The translations under genes and the position numbers were made by a program. From Solibacillus merdavium (GTDB lineage: Bacteria; Bacillota; Bacilli; Bacillales_A; Planococcaceae), in assembly GCF_014836935.1 (NCBI RefSeq), contig NZ_JACSPW010000006.1, forward strand, positions 124,001-188,000: a stretch of DNA of 64,000 bases. The letters are read 5' to 3'. Shown one piece after another: positions 36,413 to 47,058 of the stretch. The first letter of the stretch is position 1; each line of letters begins with the position of its first letter. Under the pieces are notes generated by a model that was given only the letters and a program-made list of their open reading frames with translations, was not told where the DNA came from and did not search any database.

Positions 36413-37195
36413 CTATAATTGGTTGAAAACAGGTTTTCGCTTTTCAAAAAAGGCTTCGACACCTTCTTTAAAGTTTGCTGATTCAAAACACATTGCTTGT
36501 GCAAACCCTTCTAATTCCAAAGACTGGGACAGATCATCAAGAATGCTTCTATTTACTAGTTTCTTCATTAACCCCAAAGCCATTTGCGGACCTTCTGTAA
36601 GCTGATTTGCTAGTTTATACACTTCGTCTGTAAACAAATCATCTTCAAATACTCGATTAACAATTCCAAGTTCATGAGCCTGCTCGCTAGAAATTTTTTC
36701 TCCCAAGAACATCATTTCTAGTGCACGATGCCTTCCTATAAGTCTTGGTAAAAAATATATGGAGCCTAAATCAGGAATTAACCCAACTTTTGAAAAACTT
36801 TGAATGAATACGGCAGATTGATTCGCAATAATTATGTCGCAAGCTAATGCTAGGCTAAATCCTGCTCCGGCTGCAGCTCCATTAACAGCCGCAATAACCG
36901 GTTTCTCAAGATCTACAATGGAAGAAATCATTTCATGTCCCGATTGCAATCTCTTGCGACCCGAAGCCGCTTCTACATCTTTTAAAGCACTTAAATCACC
37001 GCCTGCAGAAAACGCATTTCCTTCACCTGTCAACACAATCACTTTTACGTCATCATTGTTTTGAACTTCAGTAAAGAAATCTTTTAATTCCTCGCGCATT
37101 TGAAGGCCAAGTGCATTTCTCACCTGAGGGCGATTTAATTTGACGGTACAAACACCATTTTCTGCTAATGTCACTTGTATACTTTGGTAGGTCAT
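36413..37195 (-). CDS. Enoyl-CoA hydratase/isomerase family protein
   Basis: 260 residues, crotonase fold. Oxyanion-hole segments GNAFSAGGDLSAL near 58-70 and NGAAAGAGFSLALACD near 105-120 are intact; catalytic position region PDLGSIYFLPRLIG near 135 carries the Asp typical of the hydratase/isomerase group rather than the two Glu of classical crotonase, so an isomerase or specialised hydratase is possible. It belongs to the operon with the CoA-transferase and acyl-CoA ligase. Confidence 0.9.
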   Translation of the reverse strand: MTYQSIQVTLAENGVCTVKLNRPQVRNALGLQMREELKDFFTEVQNNDDVKVIVLTGEGNAFSAGGDLSALKDVEAASGRKRLQSGHEMISSIVDLEKPVIAAVNGAAAGAGFSLALACDIIIANQSAVFIQSFSKVGLIPDLGSIYFLPRLIGRHRALEMMFLGEKISSEQAHELGIVNRVFEDDLFTDEVYKLANQLTEGPQMALGLMKKLVNRSILDDLSQSLELEGFAQAMCFESANFKEGVEAFFEKRKPVFNQL

Positions 37196-37255
37196 TACGT
37201 ATGATCTTCCCTTCTTTTCGGATTACAATTTCATAATATTGACTATTTTAAATTT

Positions 37256-38454
37256 TTAGATATTTAAAGACAATTTTTGACCAATAACTCCATTTTTTCT
37301 AAATTGTTCAATATGGTCATTTGAATAATTTAATTTGGAAAGAATTTCTTCCGTATGTTCCCCGAGAATAGGAGCATGAGAGTAAATTTCCCCTTGTGTT
37401 TCAGAAAATTTAATCGGGAAACCAATTTGCTTAATGGTACCAGCAAGTGGATGGTTCATTTCTTTAAACAATTCACGCTCTATGACTTGAGGATCTTTAA
37501 ATATTTGGTCAATATCATTAACAGGACTTACACATGTTTCTTCAGAAGCTAATAATTCTATCCAATATGCTTGATTTTCTTGCTTGAATAATTGTGTTAA
37601 TTTCTGTTTTAATTTCTCTTGAACTTCCTCTGATCCCTCATGTAATGATATCCACTCAGGTTTTTCAATTAGTTCGCAAATCCTTTTCCAAAATTTGAAT
37701 TCGGACGCTCCGACTGTAAGATATTTCTTATCCTTAGTTTTGTATACGTTATAAAATGCAAATTGACCATCCAAACGATTACTGCCTCTTTCAGGAACTT
37801 TACCTGAGGCAAAATAATCAGATGCCGCCGCATATAGCCATGTCACCGCACCATCCATCATAGAAACATCAATATACTGCCCCTTTCCTGTGCGTTCTTT
37901 ATGGAAAAGAGCCATACAAATACCAGATAACGCCATTAGTGCTCCTCCCCAATATCAGCTATTTGCACGCCCGGTACAATAGGTTTTCCATCTTTTTCAC
38001 CTATAAGGCCAAGGATACCACTGTACCCTATGTAATTAATATCATGCCCAGGCAAGTATCGGTATGGTCCTGTTTGTCCATACCCAGTCAATGAGCAGTA
38101 GACAATTCCTTCATTAATCTTCGAGATTTCTTCATAACCTAACCCTAAGCGATTCATTACACCCGGACGAAAACTTTCCAAAATCACATCGGCATCAGCA
38201 GCCATTTTTTTAAATATTTCTTTACCTTCATCGGTTTTTAGATTTATTTCGATACTCTTTTTATTGCGGTTAATTGTTAAATGTCTTGCTCCAATACCTT
38301 CAATTGCCGGCTTTCTCCATCGGATGTAATCTCCTTGTCCTGGTTCCTCAATTTTAATGACTTCTGCTCCATAATCTGCCATCATTAATGTACAATATGG
38401 ACCGGGCAGTAACCTTGATAAATCCAAAACCTTAACCCCTTTAAGTACTCCCAT
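37256..38454 (-). pseudogene. CoA-transferase family III (CaiB/BaiF), frameshifted
   Basis: Two adjoining frames together make one full-length class III CoA-transferase (about 398 residues). The first (37936-38454) has LKGVKVLDLSRLLPGPYCTL and NRNKKSIEINLK, ending VQIADIGEEH. The second (37256-37936) begins MALSGICMALF and continues with GKGQYIDVSMMDGAVTWL. One extra G in the run at 37947-37950 would join them as ADIGGGALMALSG, the usual family sequence. The stop and the next ATG overlap (TAATG) with GGGGAGGAG six bases before, so the second half might still be translated. A real mutation, a sequencing slip or two coupled polypeptides are all possible. Confidence 0.85.
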
Positions 38455-38513
38455 GCCTCATGCTCCTCTCTCTTATTCTAGTAGACGTGATATTCGATAG
38501 CATGTTGCTGGAC

Positions 38514-40064
38514 TCAATGGTAAGCTCCCGTACGCAAAACCATTTTAAGTACCTTTCCCGCAGCATTTCTAGGCAACGACTCCATAAATTCAATAGTCCG
38601 CGGTTTTTTATATGAAGCAATACTACTTTGACAAAATTGTATTACCTGTTCTTCCGTCATCTGTCTACCTGACTTTAAGACAATATAAGCTTTCACAGTC
38701 TCACCCCATTTAGGATCCGGAATTCCCACTACTGCAGCTTCTAAAATATCGGGATGAGAATATAAAACATCTTCCAATTCTTTTGGGAAAATATTTTCAC
38801 CGCCACTAATAATCATGTCCTTTTTTCGGTCTACCACATAAATATAGCCCTCTTCATCCATTCGTACTAGATCGCCACTATGAAACCAGCCCCCTTTGAA
38901 TGCTTCTTCTGTTGCCGCCTCATTTTTATAATATTCCTTCATTGTAGTTGGTCCCTGATAGACAATTTCCCCCACTTCTCCAACAGGCACATCATTCATT
39001 TCATTATCCACAATTCGTACCCTTACATTAATAGAAGGTTTTCCAACAGATTCAGTCTTCCTAAGTGCATCTTCACCGGCTAAATACGTTGTGGAGGGAC
39101 TCATTTCTGTTTGCCCAAAAGCTTCTAATATAGTTGCATTTTTAAACACTTCTAAAATTCTTTTTTTAATTTCAATAGGACAGATTGCTCCCCCTAAAGA
39201 ACAATTCGTCATTGAACTTAAATCATAATCAGATATATTCGGCACTTGGAATAGAAAGTTCCACATAGCCGGAACCATAAACATTGTTTCAATTTTCTCA
39301 TCTTGAACTGTCTTCAGAACGACATCTGGTTGGAATTCACGGTGGATAATAATCGTCCCTTCTATTAGACAATTCTGTAAAAGAGAGGACAGAGCAGCAA
39401 CATGGAAAAGTGGAGAAATAATCAATTGCCTAGAGCCCTTTCTAGGTTGAGAGTGATAAAGTTTATTCATTGCATTCATATAAAAATTTTTATGGGTTAA
39501 GACTGCCCCTTTTGGTTTTCCTGTTGTACCTGATGTATATATAATGGCATGTGCATCATCGTCAGTGAGGTTTACAGGCTTGTATTCATTAGTTGTACTA
39601 AATAATGCTTCATATGGGATTGTGTTTGTCTCAAATTCTAAATTCTCGGCTTTAATTGGCACGATGATTTTAACTTGTGATAGGTTAATAGAACGAACGC
39701 TATCTATAAATTCTTCTTCAACAAATAATATCTTTACATCAGATTGGTTCAGGATATATTCCATTTCCTTTGAAGCTAAACGGAAATTGACAGGAACAAA
39801 AACACCACCACTTAAAGAAACCCCAAAATATAACTCGACAAAAGGCAGGCCATTCTTCAACAAGCAGCCTACCTTGTCATCTATCCCAACCCCTTGAGCC
39901 TGTAGCCATCCCGCTAAATGTAGTGAACGCGTCAAAAGTTCCCGATACGTTATTCGATGATTTCCATCAATAAATGCTTCCCGATCAGGAACATTATGTG
40001 CAGCATATTTAAGTGCTTCCCCAATTAGCAGCTGTTGGGACATCGATAATACTTTCTGAACCAT
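38514..40064 (-). CDS. Acyl-CoA ligase (AMP-binding)
   Basis: About 516 residues. AMP-binding motif IIYTSGTTGKPKG near 185, ATP-binding EAFGQTE near 317, GWFHSGDLV near 395, adenine and hinge region VDRKKDMIISGGENIFP near 415, and the catalytic Lys in PRNAAGKVLK near the end. Activates a carboxylic acid, perhaps medium or long chain or aromatic, to its CoA ester for the following genes. ATG at 40064 has AAGGTG at good spacing; GTG/ATG three and two codons earlier are inside that site. First gene of the operon. Confidence 0.92.
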   Translation of the reverse strand: MVQKVLSMSQQLLIGEALKYAAHNVPDREAFIDGNHRITYRELLTRSLHLAGWLQAQGVGIDDKVGCLLKNGLPFVELYFGVSLSGGVFVPVNFRLASKEMEYILNQSDVKILFVEEEFIDSVRSINLSQVKIIVPIKAENLEFETNTIPYEALFSTTNEYKPVNLTDDDAHAIIYTSGTTGKPKGAVLTHKNFYMNAMNKLYHSQPRKGSRQLIISPLFHVAALSSLLQNCLIEGTIIIHREFQPDVVLKTVQDEKIETMFMVPAMWNFLFQVPNISDYDLSSMTNCSLGGAICPIEIKKRILEVFKNATILEAFGQTEMSPSTTYLAGEDALRKTESVGKPSINVRVRIVDNEMNDVPVGEVGEIVYQGPTTMKEYYKNEAATEEAFKGGWFHSGDLVRMDEEGYIYVVDRKKDMIISGGENIFPKELEDVLYSHPDILEAAVVGIPDPKWGETVKAYIVLKSGRQMTEEQVIQFCQSSIASYKKPRTIEFMESLPRNAAGKVLKMVLRTGAYH

Positions 40065-40154
40065 ACCCATCACCTTTCTATTAAAAAATAATAATGATCT
40101 TAAATGTTACTATCGTTTTAGCATCTCATTTAAATTATATTCATCTAGCTTCTC

Positions 40155-40253
40155 TTAATATGCAGAAAAAACTTCTTTATATTTTGAATCTGATTCATGC
40201 TCTTTCAACCATTTTCCAGTAAATTCTTTTGTCTCTTTTTCCCATTCTATGTA
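40155..40253 (-). pseudogene. Short C-terminal gene remnant
   Basis: A 32-codon frame between two stops, with no start, encoding KEFTGKWLKEHESDSKYKEV. Looks like the C-terminus of a lost gene. I cannot name the family. The rest of 40074-40456 shows no gene. Confidence 0.35.
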
Positions 40254-40456
40254 CTAAGGGCCCGACAGCCGACAGTTCAAGATAATTAAATCAATTTCTA
40301 CTTTAATTTCGGTTATATAGGCAGTATAAAATAAGTACACTTTGGTAAACGCTTATCTAAAGATGAAGAGATTGAAAAAAATCAAAAAGCAGAAAAAATA
40401 TATCTATGGAAAAATTATAAAAGGAGAGATTGCGATTCAGCGAAGAGTGATATATT

Positions 40457-40762
40457 ATGAGACGTTTGTTTGATATTAAACGGATGTTGTTGGTCATTTT
40501 GGTGTTAAACCTTATTGATGGCATTTTTACGGCCTGGGGACTCAGCAACGAATGGATTGAAGAAGCGAACCCCCTGTTGAGCTCGCTTTCACCTTTAATG
40601 ATCCTCGGAATAAAATTTATCTTATCTGGTCTAGTTTGGTTTTTATGGAAATCAGATTTCCCTACAAGGTTAACGAATGTTTGGCGTGTGGTTCTTTCTT
40701 TCGTCGTGTTCTTATATACGGGGGTATTCTTTCTACACATGACATGGATTACAATGTTGTAA
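40457..40762 (+). CDS. DUF5658-like small membrane protein
   Basis: 101 residues, three hydrophobic segments (about 9-28, 43-63 and 73-98). LNLIDGIFTAWGL followed by EEANPLL and IKFIL is the pattern of DUF5658 membrane proteins of unknown function. Weak ribosome site (GAGTG at eight bases). The only plus-strand gene here, closed by its own terminator. The overlapping minus-strand frame is not a gene. Confidence 0.72.
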   Translation: MRRLFDIKRMLLVILVLNLIDGIFTAWGLSNEWIEEANPLLSSLSPLMILGIKFILSGLVWFLWKSDFPTRLTNVWRVVLSFVVFLYTGVFFLHMTWITML

Positions 40763-40804
40763 AAAAGCAGTTCATAGGTTTCTCAACTAAAACACAAAAA
40801 TATA

Positions 40805-40848
40805 GGCTGACGAGAAAGTATTATTTTCTCGTCAGCCCTCTTTTTTAT
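40805..40848. terminator. Bidirectional terminator between convergent genes
   Basis: GGCTGACGAGAAA and TTTCTCGTCAGCC arms, then CTCTTTTTT on the plus strand; an A/T run on the other side too. It separates the convergent genes 40457 and 40855. Confidence 0.88.
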
Positions 40849-40854
40849 AACATA

Positions 40855-41568
40855 TTAAATAAATTTTACACCATACATAACCAAAGTAACTATTAATAAT
40901 ACAGGCATAGCTTCCTGTGGTAATAGCAGCTCAATTTTACGTCTAATGACAAAAGCTACAACAATGATAATGATTACTAAATACAACAAATAGCCGCCCT
41001 CTGCGAAAATAGGCATTCCAGGAGATAAAAATAAAACGGTAAAAGCCATTAAGAAAAATACAAGGCGCGCTACAATTTGTGTTGCACGAAGGGATTTCTT
41101 TGCCGCAATTATTAAAAATGGCATTGAAATGAAGATGCCACCAAGTACCCCTCCTGGAATAATAGTATGTTCAATTCGCATCGCAATGTATAGTATCAAC
41201 AAAAGTATAGCGGCTGTTAAAACATCTACTATCGTGCCATTTGCTCGATAAACATAAAGGCATCCAAGTATAAAAAGTAGCATCCCAAGCATAATCAATA
41301 CACTTGGCGTTTTCTGAAGAAATAGAATATCTCCAATCGTTAATAAGGTATACCAAGTAATTAAAACAAAAAGCCATTTATGAAATGCGTTAAATTTTGT
41401 TTGCTGCACAAGTCTTACCCATGCAATTGTAAAGACAATATAAATAAGACCCGTTAAAGCCGCCATATAGGCATCCTGAATTATGTATTCTTCTGGATTA
41501 AATGGTGTCAACGTCACTAAAGTAATTGTAACTACATATGTAAGTATCAATATTAATTCGTTCTTCAT
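40855..41568 (-). CDS. Multi-pass membrane protein, unknown
   Basis: 237 residues with about eight hydrophobic segments and very short loops (e.g. VQQTKFNAFHKW near 57 and RRKIELLLP near 210). No family recognised. ATG at 41568 has AGGAGGACTCAGT upstream. Single gene ending at the shared terminator. Confidence 0.72.
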   Translation of the reverse strand: MKNELILILTYVVTITLVTLTPFNPEEYIIQDAYMAALTGLIYIVFTIAWVRLVQQTKFNAFHKWLFVLITWYTLLTIGDILFLQKTPSVLIMLGMLLFILGCLYVYRANGTIVDVLTAAILLLILYIAMRIEHTIIPGGVLGGIFISMPFLIIAAKKSLRATQIVARLVFFLMAFTVLFLSPGMPIFAEGGYLLYLVIIIIVVAFVIRRKIELLLPQEAMPVLLIVTLVMYGVKFI

Positions 41569-41592
41569 ACTGAGTCCTCCTATCCCCTTCAT

Positions 41593-42303
41593 TATGGCAC
41601 AATAATTTTAGGAAAAATATATTTTTTTCATTTTCTTCAAATTTTACACCACCTAGATCTAAGCGAAATTTCGACATTTTTAAAAAGAACATTATTAAGA
41701 AAGAACGAAAGTTAAATAAAAAATTGCGAACTAGTTAAATATACACAGTAATTTTACATGCCTTTTTACCCCTCTAATTTATTGATAAATTTAGTTGAAA
41801 ATAACATTATGAATACTTAATTGTTTATTTGCAAAAACACTAATTCTCTAACTCGCTGTTATTACTGAATTTACCGTCTAATTATGTCACAAGGGCACTT
41901 ACCATTTTTCTATATTGAGAATAATAATTACATATTACAAAGGTGAATAAAAAGACTCACTTACAACCTCAAAAAATAAATTGACCTTTAGACCTATTGC
42001 CCTTTTTATAGGTTAAAATATTCTTTTTTTGACTTGGATGATAAGTTCAATATATTTGCGAAATCTAAAATATCAGCTAAACCCTAGTATTACTGAGTTC
42101 CACCATTGACGCACTATGTCTCATTACTCTCTTTACCCTCAAAAAAATAGTTAATTAATTCCAAATGTGTTTTTCATATAATATATTCGACATAACACGA
42201 CAAACAAATGATTTTCCATAATCTAACATAGTACTTACATCTAGAGAATTTAAATTCACAATTTAGTAATTTCCACCCAAAAAATCGAAGGAAGGAGGAA
42301 AGG
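41593..42303. other. Long AT-rich gap before the protease gene
   Basis: No coding frame found. It holds an imperfect hairpin (ACCTAT...ATAGGT near 41993-42015), several TTGAC-type -35 candidates (e.g. 42108) and a TATAAT near 42178 without a good partner. It probably carries the protease promoter and perhaps regulator sites that I cannot specify. No riboswitch recognised. Confidence 0.4.
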
Positions 42304-42378
42304 TTGATCTTTAAGCACAACCTACATGCTTCAACTCTACATTTAAAAGTACAAAGTGAATTAAAAATCGAGGGAGGA

Positions 42379-45300
42379 ATGAAATTGAAGAAGAAAAAAA
42401 ATTCTAGAAAAGCACTTAGTATCTTCGCTACGGCTGCGATGACGTTTTCTTTATTGACACCAAGTGTTGCTAGCGCACAAACAACTTCCAGTCAACTCTA
42501 TGAATCTTTTAGAGATTCCAATTCTATTAGTACTTTTAGTTCTGCACGCGAAAAATTGAATGCGCGCTTACTGGAAAATTTCAAAGAAGATAACAAAGTA
42601 ACATTTTTAGTGAAATTTAAAGAGAAAGCGAATTCTGCTCAAGTTGCTACGGCTGCTCGTCAAAAAGCGGAAGATTCAAACTTATCCGCTCATAACGCAA
42701 AGTTGATGCAACGTTCTGCTGTTGTTTCTGAATTAAAGGCAACTTCTATTGAATCTCAAGAATCTGTAATGCAATTCCTTGATAAAGAAGCAGCACTTGG
42801 CAATGCAACAGATATTACATCCTTTTATATCGTAAATGCAATTGCTGTCACAGCAACCCAAGAAGTTGCGGAAAAAATCGCCACATTCGAAGAAGTAGAG
42901 AAAGTTTTACCAAATGAAACACGTCAACTCTTTACAACCAAAACTGAAAATGCCGTAACACCAAATGCGGAAGTTGCAAACGTTGAATGGAATATCGAAC
43001 GCGTTAATGCACCAGAAGTATGGGACATGGGCATTGATGGTTCAGGTACAGTAGTTGCAAGTATCGACACGGGCGTTCAATGGGATCACCCAGCATTAAA
43101 AGAAAAATACCGTGGCTATAACGCAGCAACTGGTGAAGTTTCTCATGATTATAGTTGGTATGATTCAACTTCTGCTGGACGAGCTACTCCATATGATGAC
43201 CAAGACCACGGAACACACGTTACAGGTACTATGGTTGGTAGTGAACCAAATGGCTCAAATCAAATAGGTGTTGCACCTGGAGCAAAGTATATTGCAGTAA
43301 AAGCATTCACTGCTAGCGGCGGATCAGATGCGGACCTATTAGAGGCAGCTCAGTGGATTTTAGCACCAACAGATGCTAACGGAAACCCACGTGTTGATAT
43401 GGCACCAGATGTCGTGAATAACTCTTGGGGCGGTGGTCCTGGATTAGACGAGTGGTACCGTGATGTTGTTATTAACTGGCGTGCAGCAGAAATCTTCCCT
43501 GAATTCTCTGCAGGTAATACAACTTTCACTAACCCAGGGGGTGCTGGATCTGTTGCTGCACCAGCAAACTATCCGGAGTCGTTTGCAACAGGCGCAACAG
43601 ACATCAATAACTTAGTAGGAAATTTCTCTCTACGTGGCCCATCACCTTACTCTGAAATTAAACCAGATATTTCTGCACCAGGTGTGAACATTCGTTCATC
43701 TGTCCCTGGAGGAGGTTATGAAGGTGGTTGGAATGGTACATCGATGGCTGGTCCTGCTGTATCAGGCGTAGCTGCTCTCCTTCGCCAAGTAAATGCAAAT
43801 TTAACAGTAGATGAAATGGAACAGATTCTTCTAGACACTGCAAATCCACTAACTGACAGTCAATACCCTACTACACCTAACCAAGCTTATGGTTATGGAT
43901 TAGTGGATGCTTATGAAGCTGTTTCCTCTATTATTACTGGACTTGGTACACTAGAGGGCCAAGTTACACAAGAAGGAACGGATAATGAAGCACCTAATTT
44001 CGATCATACTGCACCACATGAAACATATGCCGGAATGGATCTAAAATTAACCGTTTCAGTTAATGATAACATTAGTGTTTCATCAGTTGTACTTAACTAC
44101 AAAGATGCAAATAATGCATGGCAACAAATCCCGGCTGGTCGTAAATCAGGAGATCATAAAGCTGGTGAATTCGCTGTAGTTATTCCGGGTGAATTAATCT
44201 CTGGTAATTCATTTACGTATAAATGGACAATTAATGACTTTGGTAACAATGAAGTAATCAGTGACGAGTACGTTGTAGAAGTAAAACCAGGCATCACTGT
44301 TGGTTATTTCGAAAACTTTGAAACACAACCAATTGGTTGGTACTCATTTGGTACTAATGATAGCTGGGATTGGGGTGTACCAACATCTGGCCCAGGAAAT
44401 GCAGCCTCAGGTGAAAAGGTTTATGCAACAAACTTATCTGGCACATATGCAAACAGTATGAATGCTACACTTGTTGCACCTCCAATTGATCTACCTGAAG
44501 GAAACTCTTACCTACAATTTAAACATTGGCATAACTTCGAACAAGCTAGTACTGGTAGAGCATATGATTATGGACATGTATTTGTTTCAACAGACCAAGA
44601 AAACTGGACACAATTATTAATGGTTCAAGGTCTATCAAATAGTTGGGTAGATGCAGAGGTTGATTTATCAGACTATGCTGGACAACGTATCTATATCGGC
44701 TTCAATGCATTCTCAGATTCTAGTGTACAACGAGATGGCTGGTATATTGATGATGTGGCGTTAGCTAGCGTATCTCAAACTGGTAAAGTCTCTAAAGGTA
44801 AAAACAATAATAATGGAAACGGTAAAGGAAATGAAAATGGAAATAAAGGAAATAACAATGGGAACAATGGAAACAATGGGAATAAAGGAAACGGAAAAGA
44901 TAAAGAGGCACTAAAAGAAGCTGTAGATCCAAAGACAATTAAACCTGAAGTACTAAAAAAAGATGAGGCACCTGAGATTGAAGTAATCAACAATCCAACA
45001 CTTCTACCATTAGGAGCTCAAGTAAGTGTTCTAGAATCAGGACGTTCAGTTTATTCAAGCCCAGCAGATGGATCATACAAACTGACACATGGTACGGGAA
45101 CATTTAATGTAAAAGCAGAGGCTTACGGTTTCACATCTGAAGTACAATCAGTCACTATTGAGGCGGATGGCACTTCTACTGCGAATTTCACATTAGATGA
45201 AATTGAACAAAATACAATAAGCGGTTCAATTACTGATGAATCAACAGGAGAAGCGATCGAAGGTGCAACAGTTATTCTAGTTGAAGACGCAAATATCACA

Positions 45301-46905
45301 CCTGTTGAAACAGATGCTAACGGTAACTTTGCCCTTACAGCATATGTAGGAACGTACACACTTAAAGTAATTGCTCGTGGATACCATGGAAAGGAAATTC
45401 CTGTATCTCTTACAGGTGAATTATCACCTCTAAGCATTTCTCTTGAACCTTTCTACACATATCCAGGTGGAGAAATCGGCTATGATGATGGCACTGCGGA
45501 AAATGCGCGTGCATTCAATGCTGCCGGAAATGCATGGGCAGTAAAAATGTCTCTTCCTGAAGGAAAAGAAAACGGAATTGTAACAGATGGTGTATTCCGC
45601 TTCTGGACAAATGAATGGCCAAACCCAGGTGGAACTGCATTTGCAGTGGAAGTTTGGGATGCTACCGGAGCAGACGGTACACCAGGTAAACAATTAGCTG
45701 GCCCAGTTAATGCAACAGCTCTTCGAAATGGTCAATGGACAATCGTAGATTTAACAGAACACAATATCGTTGTAAATGGTGACTTCTATATGGTTTACCG
45801 TCAAACAGTTGCAAACCCGAATACGCCAGGTCTAGCAACGGATGAAGATGGCAAAAATGCAGCAAGAAGCTATCAGCATGTATCAGGTGCTTGGTCTACA
45901 GCCCCTGCCGCTGAAGGAAACTATATGATTCGCGCACGCGTTAGCTATGAGGTAGTCGGTCCAGTAATCACTTCCCCAGCTACAAACTCAATTACAAATG
46001 AAGCTGTAACAACAATTACTGGAACAGCATCTCCAACAACAACAATTGAGTTAAAACAAAATGGTGAAGTGGTAACTACAGCAGTAGTTGGAAACGATGG
46101 CAAATTTTCAATTGAAGCAAACTTAGTTGAAGGGGCTAATGAATTTTCTGTTCTTTCGAAGTTAGATGGTCGAGTAACAGGTGAATCGACTCCTATTTTA
46201 GTAACTTTAGACACTATGTCTCCTGAACTAACGATCGACAAACCAACTAATGGTGAAAAAATTAATCGCGAAACAGTAACTGTAGAAGGTTTAATTACTG
46301 ATGAAAACATTGACACAGTAACTGTGAATGGCTTTAACGCAAAGATTAGCGATGGAAAATATTCACACCGAGTTATTCTTGATAATGGAACGAATGAAAT
46401 CACTGTAGTAGCTACAGACAAAGCTGGCAACAGTACTTCTAAAACAGTTACTGTTACTGCAGATTTCGATGCACCAATCATTTCAAACTTAAAACCAGCT
46501 ACAGACATTACAATCACAACTGGTAGAACAGTTAAAATTGAGTTTGATAGTGAGCCAGGATTAAAGCCTACTTTTGTAATCCATATGCCTTTAACAAACT
46601 TAGTTCAAAATGCAACTGAATTACCAATGATGGAACAAGGAAATGGTCATTACGTTGGTTATTGGACAGTTCCTGCTGATACTGTTGCAAACGGTGCAGT
46701 AATTGAAGTAATCGCAATCGATGGCTTCAATAACGAAACTCGTCAAAAAGCTGCCGGTAAATTATTTATTAATGTATCAGCACCTACTGCAGCTCCTAGC
46801 ATTGCTCCTTCTGTAGAACCAACTAAAGAAGAGCCAAAAGAAGAATCTAAAGAAGAATCTAAAGAAGAATCTTTTAATGGTGATGATTTCACAGTAACAC
46901 CGTAA
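42379..46905 (+). CDS. Secreted subtilisin-family protease, bacillopeptidase F-like
   Basis: About 1508 residues. Signal peptide (KKKK, hydrophobic core, ASAQ cut near 34), I9-type propeptide (VTFLVKFKEKA), S8 catalytic domain: Asp in SIDTGVQWDHP, His in DHGTHVTGT, Asn in VVNNSWGGG, Ser in GTSMAGPAVSG. Then a MAM-like beta domain (WDWGVPTSGPG...RDGWYIDDVAL), an Asn/Gly/Lys linker near 44800-44900, two carboxypeptidase-regulatory-like repeats, further Ig-like domains and a Glu/Lys/Ser tail. Layout and size match bacillopeptidase F. Start uncertain: AGGGAGGA abuts ATG 42379 but suits TTG 42385; a longer frame from TTG 42304 also has AAGGAGG upstream and adds 25 residues before the signal peptide. 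Confidence 0.9.
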   Translation: MKLKKKKNSRKALSIFATAAMTFSLLTPSVASAQTTSSQLYESFRDSNSISTFSSAREKLNARLLENFKEDNKVTFLVKFKEKANSAQVATAARQKAEDSNLSAHNAKLMQRSAVVSELKATSIESQESVMQFLDKEAALGNATDITSFYIVNAIAVTATQEVAEKIATFEEVEKVLPNETRQLFTTKTENAVTPNAEVANVEWNIERVNAPEVWDMGIDGSGTVVASIDTGVQWDHPALKEKYRGYNAATGEVSHDYSWYDSTSAGRATPYDDQDHGTHVTGTMVGSEPNGSNQIGVAPGAKYIAVKAFTASGGSDADLLEAAQWILAPTDANGNPRVDMAPDVVNNSWGGGPGLDEWYRDVVINWRAAEIFPEFSAGNTTFTNPGGAGSVAAPANYPESFATGATDINNLVGNFSLRGPSPYSEIKPDISAPGVNIRSSVPGGGYEGGWNGTSMAGPAVSGVAALLRQVNANLTVDEMEQILLDTANPLTDSQYPTTPNQAYGYGLVDAYEAVSSIITGLGTLEGQVTQEGTDNEAPNFDHTAPHETYAGMDLKLTVSVNDNISVSSVVLNYKDANNAWQQIPAGRKSGDHKAGEFAVVIPGELISGNSFTYKWTINDFGNNEVISDEYVVEVKPGITVGYFENFETQPIGWYSFGTNDSWDWGVPTSGPGNAASGEKVYATNLSGTYANSMNATLVAPPIDLPEGNSYLQFKHWHNFEQASTGRAYDYGHVFVSTDQENWTQLLMVQGLSNSWVDAEVDLSDYAGQRIYIGFNAFSDSSVQRDGWYIDDVALASVSQTGKVSKGKNNNNGNGKGNENGNKGNNNGNNGNNGNKGNGKDKEALKEAVDPKTIKPEVLKKDEAPEIEVINNPTLLPLGAQVSVLESGRSVYSSPADGSYKLTHGTGTFNVKAEAYGFTSEVQSVTIEADGTSTANFTLDEIEQNTISGSITDESTGEAIEGATVILVEDANITPVETDANGNFALTAYVGTYTLKVIARGYHGKEIPVSLTGELSPLSISLEPFYTYPGGEIGYDDGTAENARAFNAAGNAWAVKMSLPEGKENGIVTDGVFRFWTNEWPNPGGTAFAVEVWDATGADGTPGKQLAGPVNATALRNGQWTIVDLTEHNIVVNGDFYMVYRQTVANPNTPGLATDEDGKNAARSYQHVSGAWSTAPAAEGNYMIRARVSYEVVGPVITSPATNSITNEAVTTITGTASPTTTIELKQNGEVVTTAVVGNDGKFSIEANLVEGANEFSVLSKLDGRVTGESTPILVTLDTMSPELTIDKPTNGEKINRETVTVEGLITDENIDTVTVNGFNAKISDGKYSHRVILDNGTNEITVVATDKAGNSTSKTVTVTADFDAPIISNLKPATDITITTGRTVKIEFDSEPGLKPTFVIHMPLTNLVQNATELPMMEQGNGHYVGYWTVPADTVANGAVIEVIAIDGFNNETRQKAAGKLFINVSAPTAAPSIAPSVEPTKEEPKEESKEESKEESFNGDDFTVTP

Positions 46906-46975
46906 TAAACATAATTAGCACCTAATTTTGAGTTTCCCCTTTAAGTGATATAGGGTTCACCCAATTTAGCAAAAT

Positions 46976-47010
46976 AAAACTGAGTTCGGTATTATACCGG
47001 ACTCAGTTTT
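46976..47010 (+). terminator. Terminator of the protease gene
   Basis: AAAACTGAGTTCGGTA and TACCGGACTCAGTTTT arms around TTA, 70 bases past the stop. Symmetric, could act in both directions. Confidence 0.85.
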
Positions 47011-47058
47011 AAATTTGCCGTTATTCATTTTGCAATGTAATACGTGATATTGATCTTA

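Noticed and set aside
40357-40740. Minus-strand frame of 127 codons
   Set aside because: It is antisense to the DUF5658-like gene, which has membrane-protein sequence and a terminator in the right direction; the minus frame shows no domain.
41993-42015. Riboswitch before the protease gene
   Set aside because: Only a six-base-pair hairpin is visible; no known riboswitch core is present.
43658-46517. Several minus-strand frames inside the protease gene
   Set aside because: All are antisense shadows of a long, clearly coding reading frame and have no ribosome sites or recognisable domains.
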